Source of the DNA: Mariprofundus sp.
Lineage (GTDB): Bacteria > Pseudomonadota > Zetaproteobacteria > Mariprofundales > Mariprofundaceae
DNA length: 5,981 nucleotides
Direction of reading: 5' to 3'
NCBI GenBank assembly: GCA_030951065.1
Contig: JAUZQH010000128.1
Location: forward strand, 1 to 5,981
Every line of letters starts with the position of its first letter. Position 1 is the stretch's first letter. The notes under the pieces were generated by a model, which worked only from the letters and a program-made list of their open reading frames with translations, searched no databases and was not told where the DNA came from. This document shows positions 1-5,981 of the stretch, piece by piece. The position numbers were made by a program, and so were the translations under genes.

Positions 1-368
1 AGGAATATGTCGGTTTCATTGCCGAGGATGTGCCGGCACTGGTTGCCATGCGGGATCGCAAGAGTCTGGCCGCCATGGATATTGTAGCTGTGCTGACAAA
101 GGTCGCGAAAGAACAGAAAGCTCAGTTGTCAGAACAGAAAGCTCAGCTTTCAGCCTTGAAGGCTGAGAAGGATGCTGAAATAGCAGCCCTCAAGGCCGAG
201 CTTGCTTCTGTGAAAGCATCGAATGCTGACCGTATTGCAAAGCTTGAACAGGCAAAAATTACGCAAGATGATGAAATTACCTTATTAAAATCCAAGCTTG
301 AAATGCTGGTTCGTGCGGCAGCCGCAGGAAATATGGCTATGGTGGCAAGCAATGTTTATCAGAAGTAG
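1..368 (+). CDS. Tail-fibre-like protein with C-terminal S74 chaperone domain (3' end only)
   Basis: The 5' end lies outside the window. The open frame enters at base 3 and ends at a TAG at 366-368, giving about 121 residues. The first residues read E-Y-V-G-F-I-A-E-D-V-P-A-L-V, then D-R-K-S-L-A-A-M-D-I-V-A-V-L-T-K-V. This is the conserved end of the S74 intramolecular chaperone domain (GFIAEDVP...DRK.L..MDIVAVLTKVV) found at the C terminus of phage tail fibres, endosialidases and bacterial surface proteins. In that family the domain drives trimerisation of the upstream fibre and then cleaves itself off; the Ser/Lys cleavage site would lie upstream and cannot be seen. From about base 105 the protein becomes a Lys/Glu/Ala/Leu-rich coiled coil of roughly 70 residues containing two copies of E-Q-K-A-Q-L-S. 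A GTG at 30 could be misread as a start, but the conserved motif begins before it, so this is a truncated gene and not a small one. Prophage or surface-protein origin cannot be decided here. Confidence 0.8.
   Translation, partial: EYVGFIAEDVPALVAMRDRKSLAAMDIVAVLTKVAKEQKAQLSEQKAQLSALKAEKDAEIAALKAELASVKASNADRIAKLEQAKITQDDEITLLKSKLEMLVRAAAAGNMAMVASNVYQK
111..152 (+). repeat. 21-bp tandem duplication in the coiled coil
   Basis: Two adjacent 21-base units (111-131 and 132-152) differ at only two bases near the end of the unit, and each encodes E-Q-K-A-Q-L-S. Twenty-one bases is exactly one heptad, so gain or loss of a copy keeps both the reading frame and the coiled-coil register. A weaker echo, A-L-K-A-E, appears twice just downstream. 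Confidence 0.85.
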
Positions 369-370
369 AG

Positions 371-408
371 GGAACAGATACCCCTGCTTTCGCCGGGGTA
401 TCTGTTCC
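371..408. terminator. Perfect 14-bp hairpin after the S74 gene, possible bidirectional terminator
   Basis: GGAACAGATACCCC (371-384) is exactly complementary to 395-408, with a 10-base loop. It begins three bases after the TAG stop of the S74-domain gene and lies at the far end of the convergent minus-strand unit. No T-run follows on the + strand (TGCGAGG). On the minus strand the following bases are mildly pyrimidine-rich (CTCTACTTCT). It is therefore not a textbook intrinsic terminator. It may stop transcription with help, or protect the 3' end of the mRNA. Confidence 0.6.
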
Positions 409-456
409 TGCGAGGACAAGAAATAAGATTACCTCGTCCATACACGTTATGCAGAA

Positions 457-675
457 TCACTGAACACAGCTGCCAGTCCAGCAGGTGTAGGTCTTTACCA
501 GATAATGCCACTGCCCAGACGAGGTGCGATCGTATTCACTGATAATGCAAACATACACACCGTCCAAAGCCACAATAAATAATACATACGGTGCAGAGGC
601 CCTAATATGATTATTTTGCTCCTACTGACCGTCCGGGTTTGGGCGAAAGTCGATGTTAAGGGTTGTCGTGCTCAC
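457..675 (-). pseudogene. Small open frame broken by one amber codon
   Basis: Reading the minus strand from a GTG at 675-673 gives M-S-T-T-T-L-N-I-D-F-R-P-N-P-D-G-Q, then an amber TAG at 624-622. The same frame then stays open for 54 codons to a TGA at 459-457 and includes a hydrophobic/aromatic stretch (Y-V-L-F-I-V-A-L-D-G-V-Y-V-C) and two closely spaced cysteines near the end. A purine-rich AGGGG lies 13 bases upstream of the GTG, which is far for a ribosome binding site. The frame starts 53 bases past the creatininase stop on the same strand and could share its transcript. I do not recognise the family. It may be a decayed small gene, two tiny frames, or chance; with only 73 codons, chance is not excluded. 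The rest of 409-728 holds no feature I can support. Confidence 0.3.
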
Positions 676-728
676 ATAAAATATTTTTCCCCTGTGTCCT
701 CTGCGGCGCAAAATTTTGAATGTCATGT

Positions 729-1466
729 TTATTTTATGGTCAGGAACTGCCTGTAATCTTCAAGCAATGAATTCACTGCCAGTTGGTAAAAACGTTCGCC
801 ATCTTCGATGCTGGCCAGTGCCGGGTTGGAGCCGATGCGGCCATCCGGGAAACTGCGCCTGAAATGTGCAGCATCATAAATTTCGCCGGTCGGGGCAACA
901 GTAGGTGACATCGGAACCTGTTTGACGGATTCGGGATGTGCGTAATAACTCAATGCCACTTCACTGACTGTGGCGTGATAACCCTCGGCTTCACCGTAGA
1001 GTTCGGCAGCCAGTGCCGCAATGGCATGATCGCGCCACCAGTTGGCCAGCCGGCAACGTGGAGCGTTTGATTCAGAGGTATCCAATCCTGCATAGATTTC
1101 GGAAAAGGCGGCTGTGACCGGTGCAATATTGCCGCCGTGGCCGTTGAGGAAATAGAAACGGGTAAATCCGTGTTGGTGTAATGATGTGATTACATCGCAG
1201 ACCACCCGGATCAGAGTGGACGGCTTGAGGGTGACTGTGCCTGCAAAGGCCATATGATGTTGCGACATGCCGTAACTGATCGTTGGCGCAATCATGATAT
1301 TTCCGATCTCGGACATACCGGCTGCAATTTTTGCCGGGCAGATGGCATCGGTACCGATCAGACCGTTGGGACCATGCTGCTCGGTCGATCCGATTGGAAT
1401 CACAATGCCGGTGGAATGTTCCAGATATGTTTCAACTTCCTGCCATGTGCTGAGGGCGAGTTGCAT
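729..1466 (-). CDS. Creatininase-family metal-dependent amidohydrolase
   Basis: The protein is 245 residues, normal for the creatininase family, whose members hydrolyse cyclic or linear amides with a divalent-metal centre (creatininase, the FAPy deformylase ArfB, the mycofactocin peptidase MftE). P-I-G-S-T-E-Q-H-G-P followed by G-T-D places the usual ligands at E29, H31 and D40 with family spacing (E-x-H-x8-D). L-N-G-H-G-G-N supplies H110, and E-G-Y-H-A-T-V-S-E-V-A-L-S supplies H164 and E169. True creatininase has a glutamate two residues after the N-G-H histidine; here that position is glycine, so E169 probably takes that role, as in the ArfB/MftE-like branch. No signal peptide is seen, so the protein should be cytoplasmic. 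An in-frame ATG lies 16 codons upstream at 1514, but the ATG at 1466 has a strong ribosome binding site and puts the protein start at the usual distance from the first motif. It is transcribed divergently from groESL. The substrate cannot be told: no creatine, riboflavin or mycofactocin genes are nearby. Confidence 0.88.
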   Translation of the reverse strand: MQLALSTWQEVETYLEHSTGIVIPIGSTEQHGPNGLIGTDAICPAKIAAGMSEIGNIMIAPTISYGMSQHHMAFAGTVTLKPSTLIRVVCDVITSLHQHGFTRFYFLNGHGGNIAPVTAAFSEIYAGLDTSESNAPRCRLANWWRDHAIAALAAELYGEAEGYHATVSEVALSYYAHPESVKQVPMSPTVAPTGEIYDAAHFRRSFPDGRIGSNPALASIEDGERFYQLAVNSLLEDYRQFLTIK

Positions 1467-1471
1467 GCGAA

Positions 1472-1476
1472 CCTCC
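1472..1476 (-). promoter_or_regulatory. Ribosome binding site that fixes the creatininase start
   Basis: On the minus strand, GGAGG sits five bases before the ATG at 1466. I see no comparable Shine-Dalgarno sequence before the upstream in-frame ATG at 1514, so 1466 is preferred as the start. Confidence 0.75.
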
Positions 1477-1563
1477 GAATATGTCGATGATGCAAGCCTA
1501 CGCAGCTTGTACATCTTTGCGAACAGCTATGCTGAACATGCTATAAAAACGGATATCAGGCTG

Positions 1564-1592
1564 TTGACAGGGAAGGGGTGGTACCCACTATT
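1564..1592 (+). promoter_or_regulatory. Probable sigma70 promoter of groESL, abutting CIRCE
   Basis: A perfect -35 box TTGACA (1564-1569) is followed after 16 or 17 bases by a weak -10 (CACTAT or ACTATT, 3 of 6 matches either way). Initiation would fall near 1598, inside the CIRCE operator that starts at 1591. That is the usual geometry for HrcA repression, and it supports the call despite the poor -10 box. Confidence 0.5.
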
Positions 1593-1617
1593 GGCACTCC
1601 TTTCCGGAGAGTGCTAA
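1591..1617 (+). promoter_or_regulatory. CIRCE operator (HrcA binding site)
   Basis: TTGGCACTC, nine bases, then GAGTGCTAA matches the CIRCE consensus TTAGCACTC-N9-GAGTGCTAA at 17 of 18 arm positions; the only change is A to G at the third base of the left arm. CIRCE is the operator of HrcA, which represses groESL and dnaK operons in many bacteria and loses activity on heat shock, when GroEL is titrated by unfolded proteins. Its position 84 bases before the groES start, next to a TTGACA promoter, is typical. hrcA itself is not in the window. Confidence 0.95.
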
Positions 1618-1633
1618 AAAAGTTCATCCGGGG

Positions 1634-1664
1634 GGTTGAATCGGGTTCAACCGAATCCTATATA
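1634..1664 (+). promoter_or_regulatory. Second groESL promoter, sigma32-like, with a palindrome over its -35 box
   Basis: GTTGAAT (1635-1641), 14 bases, then TCCTATAT (1656-1663) resembles the sigma32 consensus CTTGAAA-N14-CCCCATNT: five of seven bases match in the -35 box and five of seven scored bases in the -10 box, at ideal spacing. The same bases also allow a sigma70 reading, TTGAAT-N17-TATATA, or a TATAAC -10 at 1661-1666. Initiation would be near 1671, leaving a leader of about 30 bases that contains the groES ribosome binding site. GGTTGAA (1634-1640) and TTCAACC (1646-1652) form a perfect 7-bp inverted repeat over the -35 region. Which sigma factor is used is inference. Confidence 0.5.
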
Positions 1665-1700
1665 ACAGGTTCCATATCATATACGAAAGGAGAAACAACG

Positions 1701-1997
1701 ATGACAACTACAGTCCGTCCTTTGCACGACCGGGTTATTGTTCGCCGTTTGGACGAAGACACCGTGTCCGCTGGTGGCATTATTATTCCGGATTCAGCAA
1801 AAGAGAAGCCTATTGAAGGTGAAGTGATTGCAGCCGGTAAAGGCAAGATTCTGGAGAATGGTGACATTCGGCCGCTGGATGTGAAAGCTGGTGATAAGAT
1901 CATCTTTTCCAAATATGCCGGTACAGAAATCAAGCTCGATGGCGAAGATTTCCTGATGATGCGTGAAGACGACATCCTCGGTGTGATTGAATCCTGA
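1701..1997 (+). CDS. groES: Co-chaperonin GroES
   Basis: The protein is 98 residues, the normal length for the 10-kDa co-chaperonin, whose heptameric ring caps GroEL and closes the folding chamber in the cytoplasm. It opens with the classic [12 protein letters not shown] (residues 5-16). Residues 17-33 form the mobile loop, with the G-G-I-I-I contact segment (25-29; the I-V-L tripeptide of E. coli) and P-D-S-A-K-E-K-P after it. K-Y-A-G-T-E-I (71-77) and the D-D-I-L-G-V-I end are also typical. The ATG at 1701 is chosen because AAGGAG (1687-1692) lies eight bases before it and because family members start here; the frame runs further upstream, but only through the promoter and operator region. 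It is the first gene of the groESL operon, controlled by the upstream CIRCE site and two candidate promoters. Confidence 0.98.
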   Translation: MTTTVRPLHDRVIVRRLDEDTVSAGGIIIPDSAKEKPIEGEVIAAGKGKILENGDIRPLDVKAGDKIIFSKYAGTEIKLDGEDFLMMREDDILGVIES

Positions 1998-2008
1998 TTG
2001 AACAGATG

Positions 2009-2039
2009 AAGCAAGTACTCAATCTGAGCGCTTGCTTTT
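2009..2039 (+). promoter_or_regulatory. Terminator-like hairpin between groES and groEL
   Basis: AAGCAAG (2009-2015) pairs perfectly with CTTGCTT (2031-2037). Inside, CTCA (2018-2021) pairs with TGAG (2025-2028) around an ATC loop. The T-run at the end of the right arm is four bases (2036-2039). A second small stem, CGCC (2042-2045) with GGCG (2053-2056), follows. This could act as a weak attenuator, a 3'-end protector for groES mRNA or a processing site that makes groES and groEL mRNA levels differ. groEL has no obvious promoter of its own here, so read-through must be substantial. Confidence 0.5.
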
Positions 2040-2041
2040 AA

Positions 2042-3733
<1,692 letters not shown>

Positions 3734-3777
3734 AACTCCCTGTCGGGATTTTATGATCGCATTATCGTTGATGTAAT

Positions 3778-3808
3778 AAAGGGCGGTTCCGAAAGGGCCG
3801 CCCTTTTT
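3778..3808 (+). terminator. Intrinsic terminator of groESL
   Basis: GGGCGG (3781-3786) pairs with CCGCCC (3798-3803). The stem extends through two G-T pairs and a C-G pair to a CGAAA loop, and five Ts follow (3804-3808). Three As before the stem match the first Ts. It lies 44 bases after the groEL stop. A much smaller hairpin, TCCC/GGGA (3737-3748) followed by TTTT, sits directly after the stop codon. Confidence 0.93.
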
Positions 3809-3874
3809 AATGTTTTATTGCATCCTCCCCGGGTCATCCCTATGGCCTGTTTTATTTGGAATTACCGTGCTATT

Positions 3875-3901
3875 GGAGCAATACCCATTGCTCCGGGGAG
3901 C
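3875..3901 (+). repeat. Overlapping alternative hairpins in the ppiD upstream region
   Basis: GGAGCAAT (3875-3882) pairs perfectly with ATTGCTCC (3887-3894) around a four-base loop. The right arm also takes part in a competing palindrome, GCTCC-GG-GGAGC (3890-3901), and CCGGGGAG (3893-3900) could instead pair with CTCCCCGG at 3825-3832. Only one of the three can form at a time. Nothing else in the 184 bases between the groESL terminator and ppiD is clear, and I found no convincing promoter. Confidence 0.5.
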
Positions 3902-3992
3902 TTGCTTCAGTAGCGTGCCGGATTCTTAAAAACGGCAGTATTCAAACCGAATTGATATTGATTCCTGCCGATTCTTGAATCAGAGGTTTATC

Positions 3993-5903
3993 ATGCTCGA
4001 ATCCATGCGTAATCAGGCGCAATCATGGCTGGCCAAAGTGATGCTTATCGGCATCGCACTGTCGTTTGTATTGTGGGGTGTTGGCGATTATTTCTCCGAT
4101 GGTGGCGCTGAGCCTGTTGCTACGATTAACGGCAAGCCTGTTGGTGGAACCGAATTTTATCAGGCTTATGAGCGCCAGTTGAACGCCTACCGATCCATGC
4201 TTGGGAAAAATTATTCCAAGGAACTGGTCAACTCAATGAATGTGAAAGGCAACACTTTGCAGACGATCATCAATCGCAGAATTATGCTGGATGTGGCTAA
4301 TCAGCTGGGTCTGACAGCACCGGAAACCGTGTTGCTGTCTACCGTTCGGAATAACCCCTCATTCCAGTCCGCCGGTACGTTTGATCCCAAACGATACCAG
4401 ATTCTGACCAGAAATATGGGTTTTGGTTCGGCACAGGATTATGAAAATGATCTGCGCCTGAATATTCTGGTGGATACATTGCAGAAGGCGATTGCCGGTT
4501 CAGCACAAGTCAGCGATTCAGAAGTACGTGATCGATTTAATCATGATTATGAGCAGCGTGTGCTGGCTGCCATTATTGTTGATCCTGTGACCCAGATGGA
4601 TCAGGTCAAAATCAGTGATGAACAGGCCAAAGCCTGGTATGAAGCGCACAAAAACAGTTATCAGTCACCGTTGCGGATCAAGGTGAATGCAGTAGAGATC
4701 AATCCGCGTGATCTGGCACAGGAAATGAGCGTGGATGAATCAGAAATTAAAGCGGCCTATGACAGCCGCAAGAGCGAGTTCTCCGAGCCGGAACAGCGCA
4801 GGGCTAGTCATATTCTGGTGAAAGTGCCCAAAGGTTCTTCCGAAGATGTTTATGCTGCGGCACGCAAGAAACTCGAAGCAGTACAGGCGCGCATCAAGTC
4901 CGGAGAGGACTTTGCCAAGCTGGCGAAAGAAGTGTCGGATGATGCTTCCAACGCAGACAAGGGTGGTGATCTTGGCTGGTTTAAAGCCGGAACGATGGTG
5001 CCTGAATTTGATCAGACAGTATTTTCAATGGATAAGGGTGATGTCAGTGACATCGTTGAAACCCAGTTTGGTTTTCATCTGATTTATCTTACTGATATAC
5101 GTCCGGCCCGTCAGACACCTTATGCTGAGGTAAAAGACAAAATCAGGGATGACTTAATTCAGGCGCGTGCCAACGAGGAAGCATACAAGTTATCCCAGGA
5201 TCTGGATGATGCTCTGGGTATGGAAGATTCGTTAAAAGCTGCTGCTGAATCACTTGATTTGAAAGTATTTACATCGGATCTGGTCAGTATGGATGATGCG
5301 GAGGTGACGCCGTTGTTGTCCGATCCGGAAATTCGCAGCAAGGCATTTGCCACATTGCCCGGTCAGGCAGTTGAAATTGTCGAAACCGGAGATGGCCGTT
5401 TTATCGCTTTTGAAGTGATCGAACGTCAGGAACCGGCGGTATTGCCGTATGAAAAAGTGGCCAGAAAAGTTCGGGCTGATGCCAGACTCGATGCTGCTAA
5501 TAACAAGGCGCGTGAACTGGCTGACACGATTCGTGCCAGCAAGGGTAAAAGTCTGGATGAATTGGCTCAGCAATATGGGCAGGCCAAATATATTTCCAAG
5601 CCGGTACGCAGTAACGGTGTGGGTGATCAGGCAACATGGCTGACCAAAGCCGTGTTGAACAAGGCGTTTATGACTGCTTCCGGAGCGTGGCTGAATCAGT
5701 CGATGAATGTGCCACAGGGTTATGCTGCGGTACGTATCGTGAAAACGGTTGCGCCTTCCGATGACGAGTTTGCCAAACAGAAGGCCAGTATTGTCAAGCA
5801 GGTACGGAAGACCAAGGGTCAAGTACGCTTTGCCCGCTGGATGGCTTCCGTGCGTGAGGGTTATGAGATTGTTATCAATGAAAAGGAACTGGATCGTTAT
5901 TGA
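3993..5903 (+). CDS. ppiD: PpiD-like membrane-anchored periplasmic peptidyl-prolyl isomerase
   Basis: The protein is 636 residues, close to E. coli PpiD (about 620). It starts M-L-E-S-M-R-N-Q-A-Q-S-W, then has one membrane segment (residues 13-31, ending L-W-G-V-G-D), the hallmark of PpiD: an inner-membrane anchor with the body in the periplasm, where it meets proteins leaving the Sec channel. Residues 42 to about 215 form a SurA-like N-terminal chaperone domain, opening V-A-T-I-N-G-K-P-V. Residues 268-372 are a parvulin isomerase domain with A-S-H-I-L-V-K (H273), G-G-D-L-G-W-F (D326), M-V-P-E-F (M335, F339) and F-G-F-H-L-I (H362). Residues 375-636 are the C-terminal part, without motifs I recognise. 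The ATG at 3993 has AGAGG (3982-3986) six bases upstream, and family proteins start there; the TTG 18 bases upstream would put extra residues before the anchor. It lies downstream of the groESL terminator, so it should have its own promoter. It could also be annotated simply as a SurA N-terminal-domain protein. Confidence 0.93.
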   Translation: MLESMRNQAQSWLAKVMLIGIALSFVLWGVGDYFSDGGAEPVATINGKPVGGTEFYQAYERQLNAYRSMLGKNYSKELVNSMNVKGNTLQTIINRRIMLDVANQLGLTAPETVLLSTVRNNPSFQSAGTFDPKRYQILTRNMGFGSAQDYENDLRLNILVDTLQKAIAGSAQVSDSEVRDRFNHDYEQRVLAAIIVDPVTQMDQVKISDEQAKAWYEAHKNSYQSPLRIKVNAVEINPRDLAQEMSVDESEIKAAYDSRKSEFSEPEQRRASHILVKVPKGSSEDVYAAARKKLEAVQARIKSGEDFAKLAKEVSDDASNADKGGDLGWFKAGTMVPEFDQTVFSMDKGDVSDIVETQFGFHLIYLTDIRPARQTPYAEVKDKIRDDLIQARANEEAYKLSQDLDDALGMEDSLKAAAESLDLKVFTSDLVSMDDAEVTPLLSDPEIRSKAFATLPGQAVEIVETGDGRFIAFEVIERQEPAVLPYEKVARKVRADARLDAANNKARELADTIRASKGKSLDELAQQYGQAKYISKPVRSNGVGDQATWLTKAVLNKAFMTASGAWLNQSMNVPQGYAAVRIVKTVAPSDDEFAKQKASIVKQVRKTKGQVRFARWMASVREGYEIVINEKELDRY

Positions 5904-5910
5904 TCTAACG

Positions 5911-5972
5911 TGCATGGACTTTTTCCAGCCTGTGATATGAAACATGATCACAGGGTGGAAAGAAGTCATACA
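5911..5972. repeat. Long imperfect inverted repeat after ppiD
   Basis: Eight bases after the ppiD stop, one long imperfect hairpin of about 62 bases can form. The inner arms CCTGTGAT (5929-5936) and ATCACAGG (5947-5954) pair perfectly. After a G-G mismatch, TTTTTCCA (5920-5927) pairs with TGGAAAGA (5956-5963). After one bulged base on each side, GAC/GTC, AT/AT and TG/CA continue the stem. No T-run follows, so it is not a standard intrinsic terminator. It may be a transcript-end stabiliser or a copy of an interspersed palindromic repeat. The window ends nine bases later. Confidence 0.75.
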
Positions 5973-5981
5973 GGTGCGTTG

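Noticed and set aside
432..524. CCTCGTC (432-438) and GACGAGG (518-524) as terminal inverted repeats of a small element
   Set aside because: Only seven bases with an 80-base gap, no flanking duplication, and expected by chance at this length.
1467..1514. Longer creatininase starting at the ATG at 1514
   Set aside because: The ATG at 1466 has GGAGG five bases upstream and gives a normal N terminus; the extra 16 residues do not look like part of the family.
1517..1547. TTGCGA-N19-TATAAA as a further upstream groESL promoter
   Set aside because: The -10 box is good, but the spacing is long and the -35 has only four matches. It is an unneeded third promoter upstream of a better-placed TTGACA, so it is not listed.
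1254..1617. Plus-strand open frames opposite the start of the creatininase gene
   Set aside because: They overlap a gene with clear catalytic motifs and run through the CIRCE operator; no family resemblance is seen.
3952..3980. TTGATA-N17-TTGAAT as the ppiD promoter
   Set aside because: Initiation would fall on or next to the AGAGG ribosome binding site at 3982-3986, leaving no room for a working leader.
5250..5969. 239-codon open frame on the minus strand across the end of ppiD, and similar antisense frames within groEL (2683-3156 and 2993-3514)
   Set aside because: They lie antisense to clearly conserved genes, have no ribosome binding site or recognisable motif, and mirror the codon pattern of the true genes.
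5903..5981. Possible integron attC site: ATCTAAC at 5903-5909 fits RYYYAAC, GTTG starts at 5978, and a bulged stem lies between.
   Set aside because: The motif is short and degenerate, the right box is cut off by the window end, the spacers on the two sides are unequal (about 6 and 10 bases), and the preceding gene is a housekeeping folding factor rather than a cassette gene. Extending the sequence past 5981 to see whether GTTRRRY is complete would settle it.

Overview
The window reads as a stretch of chromosome from a Gram-negative bacterium, most likely a proteobacterium. The groES-groEL operon encodes standard-length proteins with a Gly-Gly-Met GroEL tail. A PpiD-type periplasmic folding factor with an inner-membrane anchor implies two membranes. 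Both a CIRCE operator and a sigma32-like promoter precede groES. The proteins have the general feel of Mariprofundus-like Zetaproteobacteria, but that is only an impression, and no search was possible.

Layout. (1) Bases 1-368, + strand: the 3' end of a tail-fibre-like protein with a C-terminal S74 intramolecular-chaperone domain and a coiled coil, followed by a perfect 14-bp hairpin at 371-408. (2) Bases 409-728: no intact gene. On the minus strand, 675-457 reads as a 73-codon frame interrupted by one amber codon, probably a decayed small gene. (3) Bases 729-1466, - strand: a creatininase-family metal-dependent amidohydrolase, its start fixed by a GGAGG ribosome binding site. (4) Bases 1467-1700: a divergent control region with a TTGACA-type promoter, a CIRCE operator for HrcA and, downstream of it, a second promoter fitting sigma32 and also loosely sigma70, with a palindrome over its -35 box. 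(5) groES (1701-1997), a 95-base gap with a terminator-like hairpin, groEL (2093-3733), and a strong intrinsic terminator at 3778-3808. (6) Bases 3809-3992: a leader with mutually exclusive small hairpins. (7) Bases 3993-5903: a PpiD/SurA-like membrane-anchored peptidyl-prolyl isomerase, followed by a long imperfect inverted repeat (5911-5972) without a T-run.

The core theme is protein folding. GroEL/GroES fold proteins in the cytoplasm under heat-shock control, and the next gene folds newly exported proteins at the periplasmic face of the inner membrane. A terminator separates the two units, so the link is one of neighbourhood rather than co-transcription. The left third (tail-fibre fragment, broken small frame, creatininase homologue) looks like a more variable flank. 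I see no clear new system. The points most worth checking are the layered groESL control region, the intercistronic hairpin, the amber-broken small gene and the large palindrome after ppiD.
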